DNA of 64,000 nt from Apophysomyces variabilis (GCA_002749535.1 MZZL01000405.1:1285586-1349585), one strand, 5' to 3'. Positions 1-11,382 are shown, counted from the stretch's first letter. Numbers and translations are program-made. The notes: generated by a model not told the origin, from the sequence alone.

Positions 1-2793
1 AATGGGTGAGCCTTAACTGGGACAGGGGAGGATGTATGCTCATGATCGTATTCATCCACTTTCATAAGCCCCACAACTATAACTAAAAGCACCATTAAGT
101 TTTTTTACGCTGGGAAGCTTCCGGATTGTCCAAGTCCAATCTTTGAAATGCTTATTAAAGGTCCACCTACGCTCAACAGCGTAATTTGACCACGATGAGC
201 TAGAACAACTGATTTCATTAGCGAAGTACGATCCTAAAAAGTTCCACTTACTATTACTGCATTCCTTTTCTATCTACAAGTTTTAATCAAGTCTTTTTCC
301 AGGTAGACCGATGATAACTGATCCATTGTCGAACATGAGCGAGTCTCTTCTTTTTGCGCACAAGAACGCACTCCAAGTGTGCTTGAGCTTCCATCAAGCA
401 CATTCATGAGATAATCCTGATATGGCAGTGAACAAAAGCCATGATAGCCCCTTCCGTTTCAGGACAAGGACCATTCGCTCTAATATGGTGAAGTTGTTAA
501 GTCAAAGAACTACACGATGGAAAAAGTGATACCTGGTATGCTATTGTAACTTAGTGAATAAGCCTAACATTGACGCATCATACTGACAGGTGTCAGTCAA
601 ATGACGACGTGTCCAAATGGAATAATGCGTTGTTGATCCAAATGAATTGAGCTCATATCCCGAAAATAGGATACAGATAATGTTGTGCATCTGCCAATGA
701 GATGCTTGAGATGGTTCGAAGGACAAAGACAACCTCTGACATCATTCTCCTTTCAAAAGATAATCATCGCACGAACAAGGGTAGTTACAGCAAAGGATGC
801 CAGTGCGGTATAATGATGCAATTGGTGGAAGTAGGTGTAAAACACTCTATATTTAGATAGGTAGCATTGTATCTATCAAAAGAAAGCTGCTTACATAGTT
901 TGCATTAGGGGAACAAAATAGTATGAAGATCAAATAGCTATAAGCCTGTATTAAAGGGAGAAAAAGGAAAAAAACAATCTTGCAGACAAACATACGTTCG
1001 GCAAACCAGCTTTAAAAGGTAGGAAAGCACTATGTAAATATGCAAACAGCTTGCATCAACATATTCTATAACAAATGTTCATGCAGTCATGGATGGTTTT
1101 GCAGCATGTTTAGGGGGCTTAGACTCGTGACGAGGCGTTCAAATAAGTCAGGTTCGTTTTATCCTTCCCTTCCCTAACAAAGACGAGCTGTGAAGTTGTT
1201 GTGCCCATGCCATGTTCCGAGAAAACGGCTCTAAACAAAAAGATTGATTGTAAACTACGTAATATCACACAGTAATATCGATCGTCTTTTACCATCGGTA
1301 CTATTCAACAAAAAGTTTTTACTTTCACGTTTGCAAGCATAGGTGTCTCCGATCGCTGCGTCTTTGCTTACATGGACATAGGATCAGAGTCGTTGGTTGG
1401 CCTCTTACCACGCAGACCGACTAAGGCAACAGACAGACAGCGAGTTATTGCTGTAGCCTAGTCTCGTTTTGCGAAAAAGAAAAAAAAAACAAAAAATTTA
1501 TTGTAGTATCTATGCAGCAAGAAGTCTCGAGATTCTTTCCTTGTTAATATTTCATGTGCCAACCATGATCATAGTGTTTTCTCTTAATCTGTCTACATTC
1601 ACTTCTAACCTTGGCGTAATAGCACTTATTCAGCCTAGGATGCTATTACTTGTGGGTTGCCATCTTTATCACATTCCCCTTGAAACCTCTTCAAGGTATT
1701 TCGGACTATGCGACTCCACCATACAACATTTATGAGAGAGATGACGAAGAGAAAAATGTCGTCCAGCCCAGATAACAGCTGTAGTATGTTGATTAAGAGT
1801 AAGCGTGGGACTCGCGTTATGGGTATTATGAGTGTTAATAATACCATGAAAAATTGCCAAGTGAAATAAAGCAGAAGAAGAGAAACCCATATGATTTAAC
1901 AGCGTTATAACGGTTTAGCTTCCATACTATCCGACGCTTTTCGATACCACTGCGCAGCCGGGCTTGGATGCATATCGGCGTGAAGCATGTGACGTGATGC
2001 ACTTTCTCCGGTCGACGATTCTCTCTTCCCTTGCCTGCAAAATAGGGTCATGTGGTGCTTCTCTTTAGAGGCTTAATCAAAAGGTATGCGGAACATCAAT
2101 ATTTTTGTGATAAAAAATAGTAACCCAATCAAATTATATATGCTGTTGTTTACGTTTCCTTGTTTGGCAAAAAAGTACATATTTATGATATCAGAAGGCA
2201 TCATCCTTTTTGTAGAGACAAGTCGTAAGCTTTTATCTAAGGTTAAGGAGCGTTTACAATGTTCCATCCGACTGTAAAATCCACCCATTTACTCCTCTAT
2301 TTCCTTCCTGGGCTAGCTTAAAGTTGCTTATTTTTACCAAAACAGGAAAGTGTTTCCCCCAAAAGTGTGGCCGTTGTGGCGCAACTTTTGGTCTAATGAC
2401 CCTCCTTTGAATCATACGTACAAGTCGGTCTACAGGGACAGGGAAAAAACCCATAGGTCTTATATCTTAGTGATGTCTATACGTTTACAGGGGCTTCATT
2501 AGTTTTTTAAAGTATTTTTCCAACGTTGTTCCCTTCTTGAGACAGTGACAGCAGATGTCTCAAGCGAATTGGCATATTCTCTATTTTGTGAACGTCAACA
2601 TGGTACAATATATTTAAGCGGACGGGATGTCTTCCTCCGTGCCTCTTCTAACCGGAAAAAGGAATAAGCCAAGAATCCATGTTAAGGCGGCCGTATCATG
2701 CGCGGTGGTGTTTGCTTGTAAATGTTTCAGACCATTTGATTAAGTATTATAGCTAGTCTTTATTTACATGTGGTCTTGTCAAGGTCATTTGGG

Positions 2794-2801
2794 TATATAT
2801 A
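2794..2801 (+). promoter_or_regulatory. TATA box of the zinc-finger gene at 2870
   Basis: TATATATA lies about 75 nt upstream of the ATG at 2870. It falls inside a longer open frame that starts near 2768, which argues that the ATG at 2870 is the real start. In the right-hand duplicate the matching site reads TATTTATA. Confidence 0.55.
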
Positions 2802-2869
2802 GGTGCACATATTCTTTATTCTTTATTCTTTCAATTTTTCTTTCTGATTCAACTAAGCTCTTTACACTG

Positions 2870-3512
2870 ATGAACAAAGAAAACAGAAGATTGGCTTACC
2901 GTTTACTGCGGATTATCCTTACCTCTCTGGAAGCAAGCGATGCCTCTAACGATGAGGTCGCCACATTTCCTTTTCCGTTCTTGCAGACTATGGGCGATCA
3001 TCCCGAAAACGGAAACTTTGTCTTACCAAGCAATGGTTCGGCATCGCATTCGCAGAATTGTTTGAATGATCCAAATTTATACAGTCTGACCGGCGAATTG
3101 ATGGCGCTGCAAGACGAGAGCAGCGTCCATCCACATCATGGATACGATGAACTTGGGGTCTCACAGACCATCGAGGCAATACTGATGCAAGGCACAAGCA
3201 ACACTCCAGTGGGTAATCTTCGAGTTCTCTCTTTCTATAGCAGGCTCTGTCTTATACCCAAGCTTACCGGATGTCTTAGACGCATTTGCTAATGTTGTGA
3301 ATGGCCTTAGCAATATCTCTTACAACCAAGACTCTATTCCAATGCAAAGTCAAAGCCAAGTTCATCCTAGAAGAATACCTGCCCGCCCACGAGTCTCAAC
3401 GGGACAGATCGATGATGTACAAGCCACGACCTGTCCCCGATGTGGCCATAGATTTTCACGTAGAGATGCAATGTTGCGGCACGTCCGGACAGTGCATAGA
3501 AACGGAAGATGA
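2870..3512 (+). CDS. Two-exon protein with one C-terminal C2H2 zinc finger (family member A)
   Basis: Proposed model: exons 2870-3212 and 3280-3512, 191 aa. The intron (3213-3279, 67 nt) starts GTAATC, ends CTTAG and is phase 1. A 28-nt alternative ending at 3240 also keeps the frame, but it would be unusually short. The N-terminal half starts with a leucine-rich helix (MNKENRRLAYRLL...) and is otherwise polar and unrecognised. After a basic Arg/Pro segment comes a single finger: Cys166, Cys169, His182 and His187, four residues from the end. The finger contains the FSRRDAMLRH pattern shared with the genes at 14460, 30254 and 43382. An AATAAA lies at 3691. One finger normally gives weak DNA binding, so dimerisation through the N-terminal helix is a reasonable inference. 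A role as a transcription factor is likely from the fold but unproven. Confidence 0.72.
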
Positions 3513-3690
3513 TAAGACTGATGTTTACCAATATCCCTTTTTGTGTTGTGTGACTTCTAGCTTTTTTATTTTCCCACATTCACAATTTTTTATGCGCTTT
3601 AAGCAGCTAGTTCATTTTTCGCACTTGCATTTGCTTTTCTTTCTATTAACTTCTCATCTCGTTTTCGTTGCATTTTGCTTCTTAGCGTAC

Positions 3691-3696
3691 AATAAA
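3691..3696 (+). terminator. Candidate polyadenylation signal (AATAAA)
   Basis: AATAAA 180 nt after the stop of the zinc-finger gene. It lies in a block kept almost unchanged in the right-hand duplicate (near 21137). Confidence 0.4.
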
Positions 3697-4309
3697 CGTT
3701 CAGCACATATATCCTCATCATTTCCCTCGTTCACTTTACTTTTTTTCATACTTATCCTTACTAGGTACGTTGATTTGAATTGATATAGAAAACTGAGTGA
3801 AATACGACAATAGCCATGTGAAACGTGTCATTCATTCTCAGTTTATTCACTGTAGGCTCGCCTGACATATACATCCTAAACGACAAATAAAAAGGAAAGA
3901 ATAAGATGGAAAATAAAATAGGTATTAAGAAAAGGTTTCAACAGTAGCTTTGATGAATAACAATCAAGCGAAATAGATAAACGGTGAATTCATTCTTGCT
4001 CTCTTTGGTTCTTATACAGGTGAAAATCGAATTTTATTTAATGACGATGAGCGCTCCGCTTATCAAAGCATGTCCGCTCTCGCCCGGTCAGGAAAAAGAA
4101 AGGAAACGAAAAAACCTTGACATGGCAGCAGGGAAAAAAGGAAGAAAGTATGAAGAACGAGGTACTACCAAGATATAGAGAAGAAAGCGAAAGTAAGGGA
4201 AGAGAAAGGAAAAGGGCTCAAGAGGAGGAACAGGCACCATAGACAGGGAGAAAGGCGCCGCCTACAGAGTAGTGAAGCGAGGAAGGTAGAGGAGTGGTAG
4301 GGCTATTGG

Positions 4310-5140
4310 GCTGAGGTCACCCAGCGTACAAAATTGTAAGGAGTGGGGAGATTGGGGTCTGTGGGCAAGCTTATATATGTGTCATTTGGGTGACACGCTT
4401 GGTCAATTTCAGCTAGAATTTGTTGCAGAATTGGCCAGGTGCTAGTCCAGTAACGTTGGCGGCGGCGATCGCGAGGTGGCGTTTGAAACAAAGAGTTAAG
4501 AACATGGGAGATTGGATCAGAGATCGAGAGCCCCGTCTTGAGACGACAATGTGTTTGGAAGCAATCAATCAAAATGGCGGTGACTAGTGGTTCCAGAACT
4601 ACAACATGGACAGGGCTGAGGTCTCCCTCCGGTTATCCAACCTAAGCGCCATCGGGTGCAACGGCTACGTTCCATACGTGTCATGGGGATCCACATAATG
4701 GGGTCAGTTCCCAAACAAGGTCGACAGGTAGTTAGCAGGACAGATTGGTTACCCATACAACTACTTGTGATGTTTTCAACACAGAAGGCACGAAAGATCA
4801 TGCGAAGTTAGGAAGCGTTTGAAAGAGGGGTTGTTGTTGATATCCGATCCCAAAGTGTAGTTTTCTTTAGTTTACTCCGATGACTCGTGCTAGAATTGTT
4901 AAGATCTGGGATCAAGGTGGCAAGGAGCGTGTCTTCGGAAGACTATATGCCCGGAAAAGGAATTTAGCCTGTAGGTATGGAAAACGTTGGTGACCACCAT
5001 AGAAGAGGCGCAGGCATTGATCTTGAGCAGTCTCGAGGAGGTTAACTTGGGCAAGAGTAAATTTGGTGACAGCAAGGCCATACTCGAGTTTGGGACAAAT
5101 GAATAGCCAACTGAACCCTTTGGTTAGCTGAGAAGAGTTC
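4310..5140 (-). mobile_element. Decayed LINE (non-LTR retrotransposon) fragment, after the reverse transcriptase
   Basis: Read on the minus strand from about 5140 down, one frame gives a segment containing PKLEYGLAVTKF, then AQDQCLRLFYGGH, then LQAKFLFRAYSLP. These patterns are typical of the region between the reverse transcriptase and the C terminus of fungal LINE ORF2 proteins. The frame then breaks with stops from about 4925 and continues in pieces, ending with an 89-residue open tail at 4303-4572. No poly(A) tail, intact reverse-transcriptase core (YxDD) or target-site duplication could be identified. It is a 5'-truncated dead copy. Confidence 0.6.
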
Positions 5141-5295
5141 CTGATTCTCCCTCAGTGACGCAAGTACTTGCTGTTCAAATTGCTTGTAGAGGTCTGTTGC
5201 AAATATTTGACAAGTCCAAAGCTAGTAATGAGGATATTTCTTCTTTAAGACCACTGAGTCCTAAAAAAAATTGTATATCGGCAAAACGAACGTCA

Positions 5296-6571
5296 TTAAC
5301 GGTCTTTATCTATTACCTGAAGAAATATTACTCGCAAGCGAGAAAGCAGGTCCAAGGAGTTTCGCCGCGCCATGTCCTCTTGCACGCCGTCGTTCTTGTT
5401 AAACTTATCCTTCCAAAATTCGACCTGAGAGAAGACCATGACTTGCAGATCAATGGAAGGGACGACTACAGTACGCGACAAAAAGTAATTGCCTTGGTGA
5501 GGAGGAAAGCCTGTCATACGCTTCATGGCCTCAACCGTTAAACTTGATACATAGCAGCGGATCATGCGATCAGTTCCCCATCTACCCACCATCCTCTGTT
5601 GATCGCTCGAAACGTCCTCCTGGGCAATCATGTTCAATGCACTCTTTCCGTTGGCGTGCGTGACTTTAAAGGTATGAATGCCGAGCTTCTTGAAGGCAGA
5701 GGTATACATCTTATGTTGATCCTTGTAGCTTATAGGTTTAAACCTATGCTCATCCTTGAACACCACGGTTTTGTACCAGTTTTCCCGAGACGTAAAGTCT
5801 GCGAAAGGCTCATTCTCATAATGGGACCTTGAAAACAGGTACAAGGCGAGAGCACCGACGGAGCAAAGCTCAGCATTGGAATGTCGGATCGACGAGCCGT
5901 ATTCGACTTTGCCGTGTAGATTGGTCCTACCGAACGTAATTGTGATCACCAAAGCGATGCACTCGGAAACATCTTTCATTGTCAAGTACGAGCGAGAACA
6001 GATCGGCAAACTGCATCCTAAGAGTGGTTTGGCTACGGCAGAGCATGGCATGGCAGATCAGGAAACTAAGCCTGTCTCTGCAACCAGCAGTACTGTTTTT
6101 CTCGGCCAAGAAGTAACGGCCGACTTTCTCCAATTCCTCCTTGGTGTAGCCATCATTTACCGTGTTTTTTCCTCGGTCTTCATAGTTTTGTCTCCTAGCC
6201 CTAACTTTTTCCTTTTCGAGAGTGTCAAGTAAGGTCCTGACAAGTGGGCCTCTTGCTGCCCCATGAGAGTTCAACCCAAGTGCCTTCTGCTGATTATAGA
6301 TATCACGACAGCTATGACGTATGCAAGTATAGACTCCTTTGCCAAAAAGGATTGGCGTGCCATCTTCGTTTTTTGTAAGCTCTCGACCTCGTTTCATGAT
6401 ATGCTCTGCAAGGAAATAACTGAGCTTTTGCTCGGTGGCGATTTCACCATCACCAAATTGCTGTTGAAGGCACCATTCCTACAAGCAAACAAAGCGCGTT
6501 TTAAGTTTCGTACATTCCATATTGGTCTTGTATTTAGAATACCTTCCACTCTCGTTGCCTAGCAGAATAAG
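5296..6571 (-). pseudogene. Ndc10-domain / Crypton-type tyrosine recombinase, broken
   Basis: Minus-strand translation matches the Ndc10_II/GCR1-type recombinase family common in Mucoromycota genomes. An N-terminal part contains EWCLQQQFGDGEIATEQKL and then GTPILFGKGVYTCIRH. A middle part has RDRLSFLICHAMLCRSQ. A C-terminal part has a GALALYLF segment, THANGKSALNM, VGRWGTDRMIRCYV and GNYFLSRT. At least two lesions are visible: an in-frame stop near 6480 just before EWCLQQQ, and a frameshift near 5950-5990 between the two long frames. In active relatives the THxxR motif carries a catalytic Arg. Here the position reads THANG, so that Arg is lost, while the GRW box and the putative nucleophile Tyr in RCYV remain. 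It is probably a dead mobile-element gene, not a kinetochore protein. Confidence 0.65.
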
Positions 6572-6599
6572 CCTTAATGGTATTCACCGGACGAAGAAC

Positions 6600-7332
6600 C
6601 ATGCTTTAAGTAATAATCAATTGGCTGCTGTAATGCATTGCAGAGTTGTTGTCAATCTGCGCTGAAGACCTTCGTCGTTGACGATAGAGCGAGTGTTCAT
6701 TTGGTTGTTCATTTTATAAGCGAAGAGTACTATACACCAGTGAATTTAGTTCGTGTTATACAAAAGAGGCTAGTAGTTATTATGACCTACATTTGTTTCA
6801 AAAGAGCTGCTAGTGAATGAGGAAAATGTGTCTTTTCGTTGTCTTTATATTCTCAATCTCGCTTCAGTTAACTGGTTTTGAAAGCTTTGTACCCAACTTT
6901 TTTCTTATTATATCAAGACAGAAGGACATTTTGGCAAACCTGGTCCTAGCAATAAAAGAGTGTTTTCAAAAGATCTTTGTAATCTGGAAATCCTTTTTTT
7001 TTTTCTATATCAGGAGAGGAAAGTGATCTTGGCAGAAAGCAAGGTCTTTGTGCCTGATCTTTATAATTCCATATTAAGAAAGCAAGTCGATCTTGGCAGG
7101 AAATATAGCTAGAAATGAGACTCAATCGTATGAGAACCAGATGAGTCTTATATGAGTTTCAGAGGAGAAATACCAAAGGTATTTTCAAGGTACAGTCATT
7201 TCAAAAAGTAAAGTCGCTGTTTTTGAATGCAATGTCGTCCAAAAAATTCTCGTGTCCAACAATGATGTCGAATGATCCAAAAATAAAGATGTGTTCATGT
7301 CTCATGAAGCTCGTTTATTTCAACATGTCGCT
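6600..7332. other. Gene-free stretch
   Basis: Low-complexity, AT-rich sequence with several short open frames (6638-7026, 7223-7534) that show no recognisable domain or codon pattern. It borders the composite unit that begins at 7333. Confidence 0.5.
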
Positions 7333-8857
7333 TAGTACTTTTCTTGGTATTTTTATTTTTATTATAAAGTGGTATGATTTCTGTTTCTCTGTTTTTTACA
7401 GTTTATTTTACAGACATTCTGAACGAACATGCAATTTCTTTACGAAGATGGCCGAGAGCATGTTGTTGATGAGAACAGAACTGAGCCCATGGATCTTGCT
7501 GTTGACGAGGAGTAGTTTGTTATCGAAACAATAAGTTCGCATACACAATTCCAGATGGATAAACCTCCAGAAAGATCTTCTATTCCTGTAGCGCGTCCAG
7601 TTGCGAATCAGAGGAACGATGAAGATATTGAGTTTGAGTTATGTAATAAACGACGCTATACGGTTTACTCTGATGAGGATAAGACTAGATTATTTTATTC
7701 ATTTTTCAGCAAATGCTTGAATGCCTCTGCTGCTGCGAGACAATTAGGCATTCATATCCGAGCAGCGCAGAGATGGGTCAAACGTTATTACGAAGACCCC
7801 CTGAAAGCATCTTCGAGAAGAAGAAAAAATCAGGTCGCAGTCATATTCTTGGGGAGGAACATAAGCAATTTCTTTTAAATTACATTGATGAGAATCTTTC
7901 TGCTGTTGTAACTGAAGTGGTAGAACGTTTAATACAAAGCTTCGTCGATCTGAAAGTTTCTCGTAGTACTGTTTACAACTTTATGACAACTCAGTGCAAT
8001 TTATCCATTAAGCAGGCGCAACCCCACCCTGTGGAGAGAAACAGTGAGGAAAAAATCCAGCAAAGGTACGATTGGGCTCAAAAGTGGCAGCAAACTGGCC
8101 TAGATTTCACAACGAATCGTGTCTTTCTTGATGAATCAGCGCTTCACAATAATTTGAAACGAGGTATGGCTTGGTCAAAGAAGGGAACTTCTGCAATAGT
8201 TACAGTGCCTACAATCAAAGCGAATGCAACGTGTAATATCCGCAACTTGTTTGATTAATGTCAGCTTGAGAGTTCCAAAACGTATCAAAGAAAAAGCTTG
8301 GACGTACAATTGATTGTTATGGCATAGGAACGGTGACAGGGCATTATCTGAGCTTTTTGGAGGCGACGCTTGATGAAATGGACAAGTATCCCGAAATGAA
8401 GGGTCATTACCTTGTCATGGATAATGACCCTATCCATAGTTCAGCTAACATCAGGAAGTATATTAATTCTCGGGAATACCGATATGTTTATTTTCCCTCC
8501 ATATTCTCCGGAACTAAATCCTATCGAACAATTCTGGTGAGTTTTCAAAAGCAAAGTCAAACGAAATAAATTTCTGCAAAAAAATCGTTGATGACAAGAA
8601 TTGGTGAGGCATGCGATTCAAGTGATTACAAAAGTTTTGTTTCTCATTCCCTTAAACGTTTTGGGAAGTGCCTCGACAAAGAAAAGTTTTTAAATGGACA
8701 GTGCAATTCCTGTATTGAAGGCCAATGGTGACCAAGGATCCGCAAACTCAGCGAGCGCACCAAAGCTGCTTGGCCTCGGTGGATAACAAAGACAAATTAC
8801 AATACCAAACCCCCGGACGGCGCCATATTCGGCTTCAAATTAATCATCGATGGGCTC
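7333..8857 (+). mobile_element. Tc1/mariner-derived block, left inverted copy
   Basis: Paired in inverted orientation with 12088-13612, with equal length (1,525 bp). The block starts at TAGTACTTTTC. Homology ends at GGGCTC (8857), after which the copies differ by one A and then diverge. A shorter Tc1-style terminal repeat inside this block was not found: the inner edge is not the reverse complement of the outer edge. The inner edge may therefore be a truncation or the limit of the inverted duplication. Confidence 0.85.
7555..8566 (+). pseudogene. Tc1/mariner transposase, multiply frameshifted
   Basis: The N-terminal segment (7555-7800) carries a helix-turn-helix with LNASAAARQLGIHIRAAQRW. 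The frame shifts at a run of five C near 7800, continues with SIFEKKKKSGRSHILGEEH and reaches the first catalytic Asp in VFLDESALHNN (~8130). A second shift occurs near 8225 and further breaks near 8258-8330. The second Asp sits in YLVMDNDPIHSS (~8420). A last shift near 8500 leads to PPYSPELNPIEQFW, carrying the catalytic Glu. With frames rejoined conceptually, the Asp-Glu spacing is 34, as in Tc1 (DD34E). The lesions are shared with the copy at 12367-13390, so the gene was already dead when the block was duplicated. Confidence 0.85.
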
Positions 8858-8898
8858 AATCGCACAAAAACAAAAAATAAGTAGCGGAATTGGTGATA

Positions 8899-11176
8899 TT
8901 ACTTACGTCGTGTGGGCGTGATAAAGATGTCGTGGTGCGGACTGGGGATGCATTCCTGGAGCACATTGGCCACTTCACAGATGTTATCGAGGCTTTCGCG
9001 GTGTTCTAAGGCAGCTTGTGCTTCTTGACCCAGATTGACCATGAAAGCCTCGAAAGCGAAAAGCAGATCCATAGTTTCGGTGAGTTGGACAAAGGCACTG
9101 CGCGATTTTGGTAACAAGATAAGACCGACCTGGCGCGCGTAGAAGATGCCGTCGATGTTGGTCACGACGTAGATGTAGCCTGCGGAGCCTAAACAAGGCA
9201 AAAGCAATGATTCTTATACAGGTCCTCGAGGTCTTAGTGCCAAGCCCTTACCTACAAAATCGATGGCGGCGGTGGTCTGCAGCGCACGGCACCTTGGATC
9301 GAGCGAGCTGAGGTAGGCCAAGATAGCACCATTTGTCCTCAAGTTTTTGTTCTGTTGCTCTTTTATGAGTGCAGGACATGCACTGGCCGGCTTTACTTCG
9401 AGGCTACTGAGCTCGATATACTTGTTACTGCCCTGGTTGTGTTTGACCAAGATATCAACTTTGCGACCACAACTTTGGCTCTGGCTCGCCTCATAGAGAG
9501 CTACGTTCAGACGCTGGATTGTCTTGGTGCAGGCACTAGTGGTCTCACCTCTAACATTAATCGGTAAATAAAGTTTTCCTCAAAAAAACAATCCAGAGAG
9601 ATACTTACTCGGTCAGCTTGATGCTGGTGTTGTTGCTGAATACACTGCTTAGGATGGTCATAAAACGGCGCAAGACGGTGGCCTCAGTGTCGCTGTCGTT
9701 ATAGAAGCCCATGAACTTAAGGCTACAAGACACAACAGCAAAAGGATCAATCAAACAAGAGAGGTCAGAGTGAGAAGAGGAGGTTACTTACATGGCCGCC
9801 AGAGTATCCAGAGCACGGTATTCTTGGCTGGCACACTGTTTTGAGAGCAGGAGAGGACGCTGGAGATCGTGAACGAGGACCATGGTTTCTTCAACCGACC
9901 CACCTTGCACACTACAAAAAAAAAGAAGAGAGATCTCGCATGAACTCATAGCATATCGCAGACATCTTTCCTTTTATTTACTATGTGCCGATCACTTGCT
10001 GTAGTAGAGTCTTTGTATCGTTGGTTGTGACGTGACTGCGGAATTGGGCGACAACAGCATCAAGGCGTTCGTCGAGACGCTGTGTTGGGAGGAAGGGACG
10101 GACATGATCGAAGTCACTGTTTCGGATGGTGTTGACAATACCAGAGAGCGACAGCCTAGGTTTTTTTTTTTAAAAAAAAAAGAATGAAATTGCTTGAATA
10201 ATTGTTATATCAAGCAGACTGACTTGAGCCGGTAGATGTCGTCGTGGCAGAGCTCGCCCTTGAGGATGTGGGCAACATGGCGTGCCAAGGGAGGATGCAA
10301 GTCGATTAATGGATTATCATGTATTTGATCCAGTAGACGGCGGTCGGCATCCGTCCACGGCTTGCCTAGCAACTAGAAAAAAAGAGATGAGAACAATTGA
10401 CGAAGCATCCCGCATCCTTACCTTTTTGTAGCCAATGTCAAAGATCGCCGTCTTGATCCCACTAAGCTGTTCGTCGTCGTGGAACAAGGGTACATTGTTT
10501 CCGTCGTCATCGTCAGCATTGTCATCGCCCACAGTGCCGCTGTCCATGTTGTCAGCCTTCTCTTCCACGTTGGCGGTGTCATTTCCGTCATCATCCACTT
10601 TAGCGTCGTCCTGGACATTGTCATGAAGCGGACGCATTCGCTTGCCCAATCGCTTCAAGGTGGCACGCTGCGTGACGCTTGCCACGATTCGTGCCGTCTC
10701 AGCGTAATCGGCCAAGGCATTAATGCTTAAGTTCGTGTATGTCGTGTCCAGTCGCATGAGAGTCTCCAGCCGACTGTGCACGTCTTCCCAGTACGTTTTA
10801 TCCATAGAGAGCCCCCTGTGAATAATTAATAAAAAAAAAGAATGAAAAGTAAGCAGGAGTACTCACAGGAAAGACAGAGAAAGACTTACGGCAATTTTGC
10901 GTGAGGTTTAAGACGTCGAAAAGCTGAAACAAAGCGCGACGTCCACGCACTGTGAAGGCCTTTGGCGCTGCTATCCACGCAGCTTAACGACCAGAGAGGC
11001 ATTTCGCGACGGTATTTGTCAATGAACTTGTTGAAAGTCGGATGCTTTGTATTGACAATGTAATTCATAATCTCTACATCATAATAAATAATAAATCACA
11101 GAATATAAAAGCTTATTCTTAGCCGTCTACCGTTACGGCCGTCATAGCCATTGTAGGTCTCGTCTGAGTCTGTCAT
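8899..11176 (-). CDS. Nine-exon uncharacterised protein with PD-(D/E)XK-like motif
   Basis: Minus-strand model, 589 aa: exons 11176-11131, 11073-10890, 10815-10422, 10372-10224, 10155-9982, 9911-9792, 9722-9609, 9550-9252, 9188-8899. All introns are GT-AG, 49-74 nt, and every junction keeps frame. A highly acidic Asp-rich linker spans about residues 145-183. In the C-terminal third, GRKVDILV (Asp426) is followed by SSLEVKP (Glu445, Lys447). This D-x18-E-x-K spacing fits a PD-(D/E)XK nuclease-type core. Next come the KEQQNKNLRTNGAIL segment and GSAGYIYVV. The overall layout resembles large lineage-specific families in Mucoromycota whose role is unknown. The final codons overlap a perfect GTAAGT donor (see findings), so the 3' end may be truncated. 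Nuclease activity is inferred from the motif only. The gene lies wholly between the two inverted transposon blocks. Confidence 0.75.
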
Positions 11177-11382
11177 GGGAATAAATATACAAGAAAAGGT
11201 GAAGAAGGAATGAAAGAAGTGAAAGATTTTAGCGTATCGTGGCTAGTACTGTTAATCGCCTCAAAATTCGAGAACGATTTCCAAAGTGACGTATCGCGGC
11301 AAGTGCGGAGTGGAACAAATAAAACCCAAGAGTGATAAAACTTTTTTGTATATCTTCCTTTTTCAGTTTTGTAATTCTTGGC

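Larger units (their letters stand above)
1..4025. repeat. Segmental duplication, left copy (partner 17401-21477)
   Basis: The sequence from the window edge to about 4025 aligns collinearly with 17401-21477. It probably continues beyond the left edge. By eye the copies differ by scattered substitutions and small indels, but identity is uneven: roughly 534-682, 2586-2720 and 3175-3259 are almost unchanged. Homology ends shortly after the shared stretch around TTGGTTCTTATA near 4015. The copy contains one intact two-exon zinc-finger gene (2870-3512). The first 2.7 kb shows no convincing coding region in either strand. The short open frames there are not conserved as protein between the copies. 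Confidence 0.9.

Noticed and set aside
2768..2869. Longer N terminus of zinc-finger gene A from 2768
   Set aside because: Includes the TATA box and is not conserved in the duplicate, whose upstream extension differs in sequence and length.
3213..3240. 28-nt intron in zinc-finger gene A
   Set aside because: Keeps frame, but all sister genes use 55-67 nt introns, and a 67-nt alternative with the same donor also keeps frame.
5155..6562. Plus-strand open frames over the recombinase pseudogene
   Set aside because: The minus strand carries recognisable recombinase motifs in the same interval. The plus-strand frames have none.
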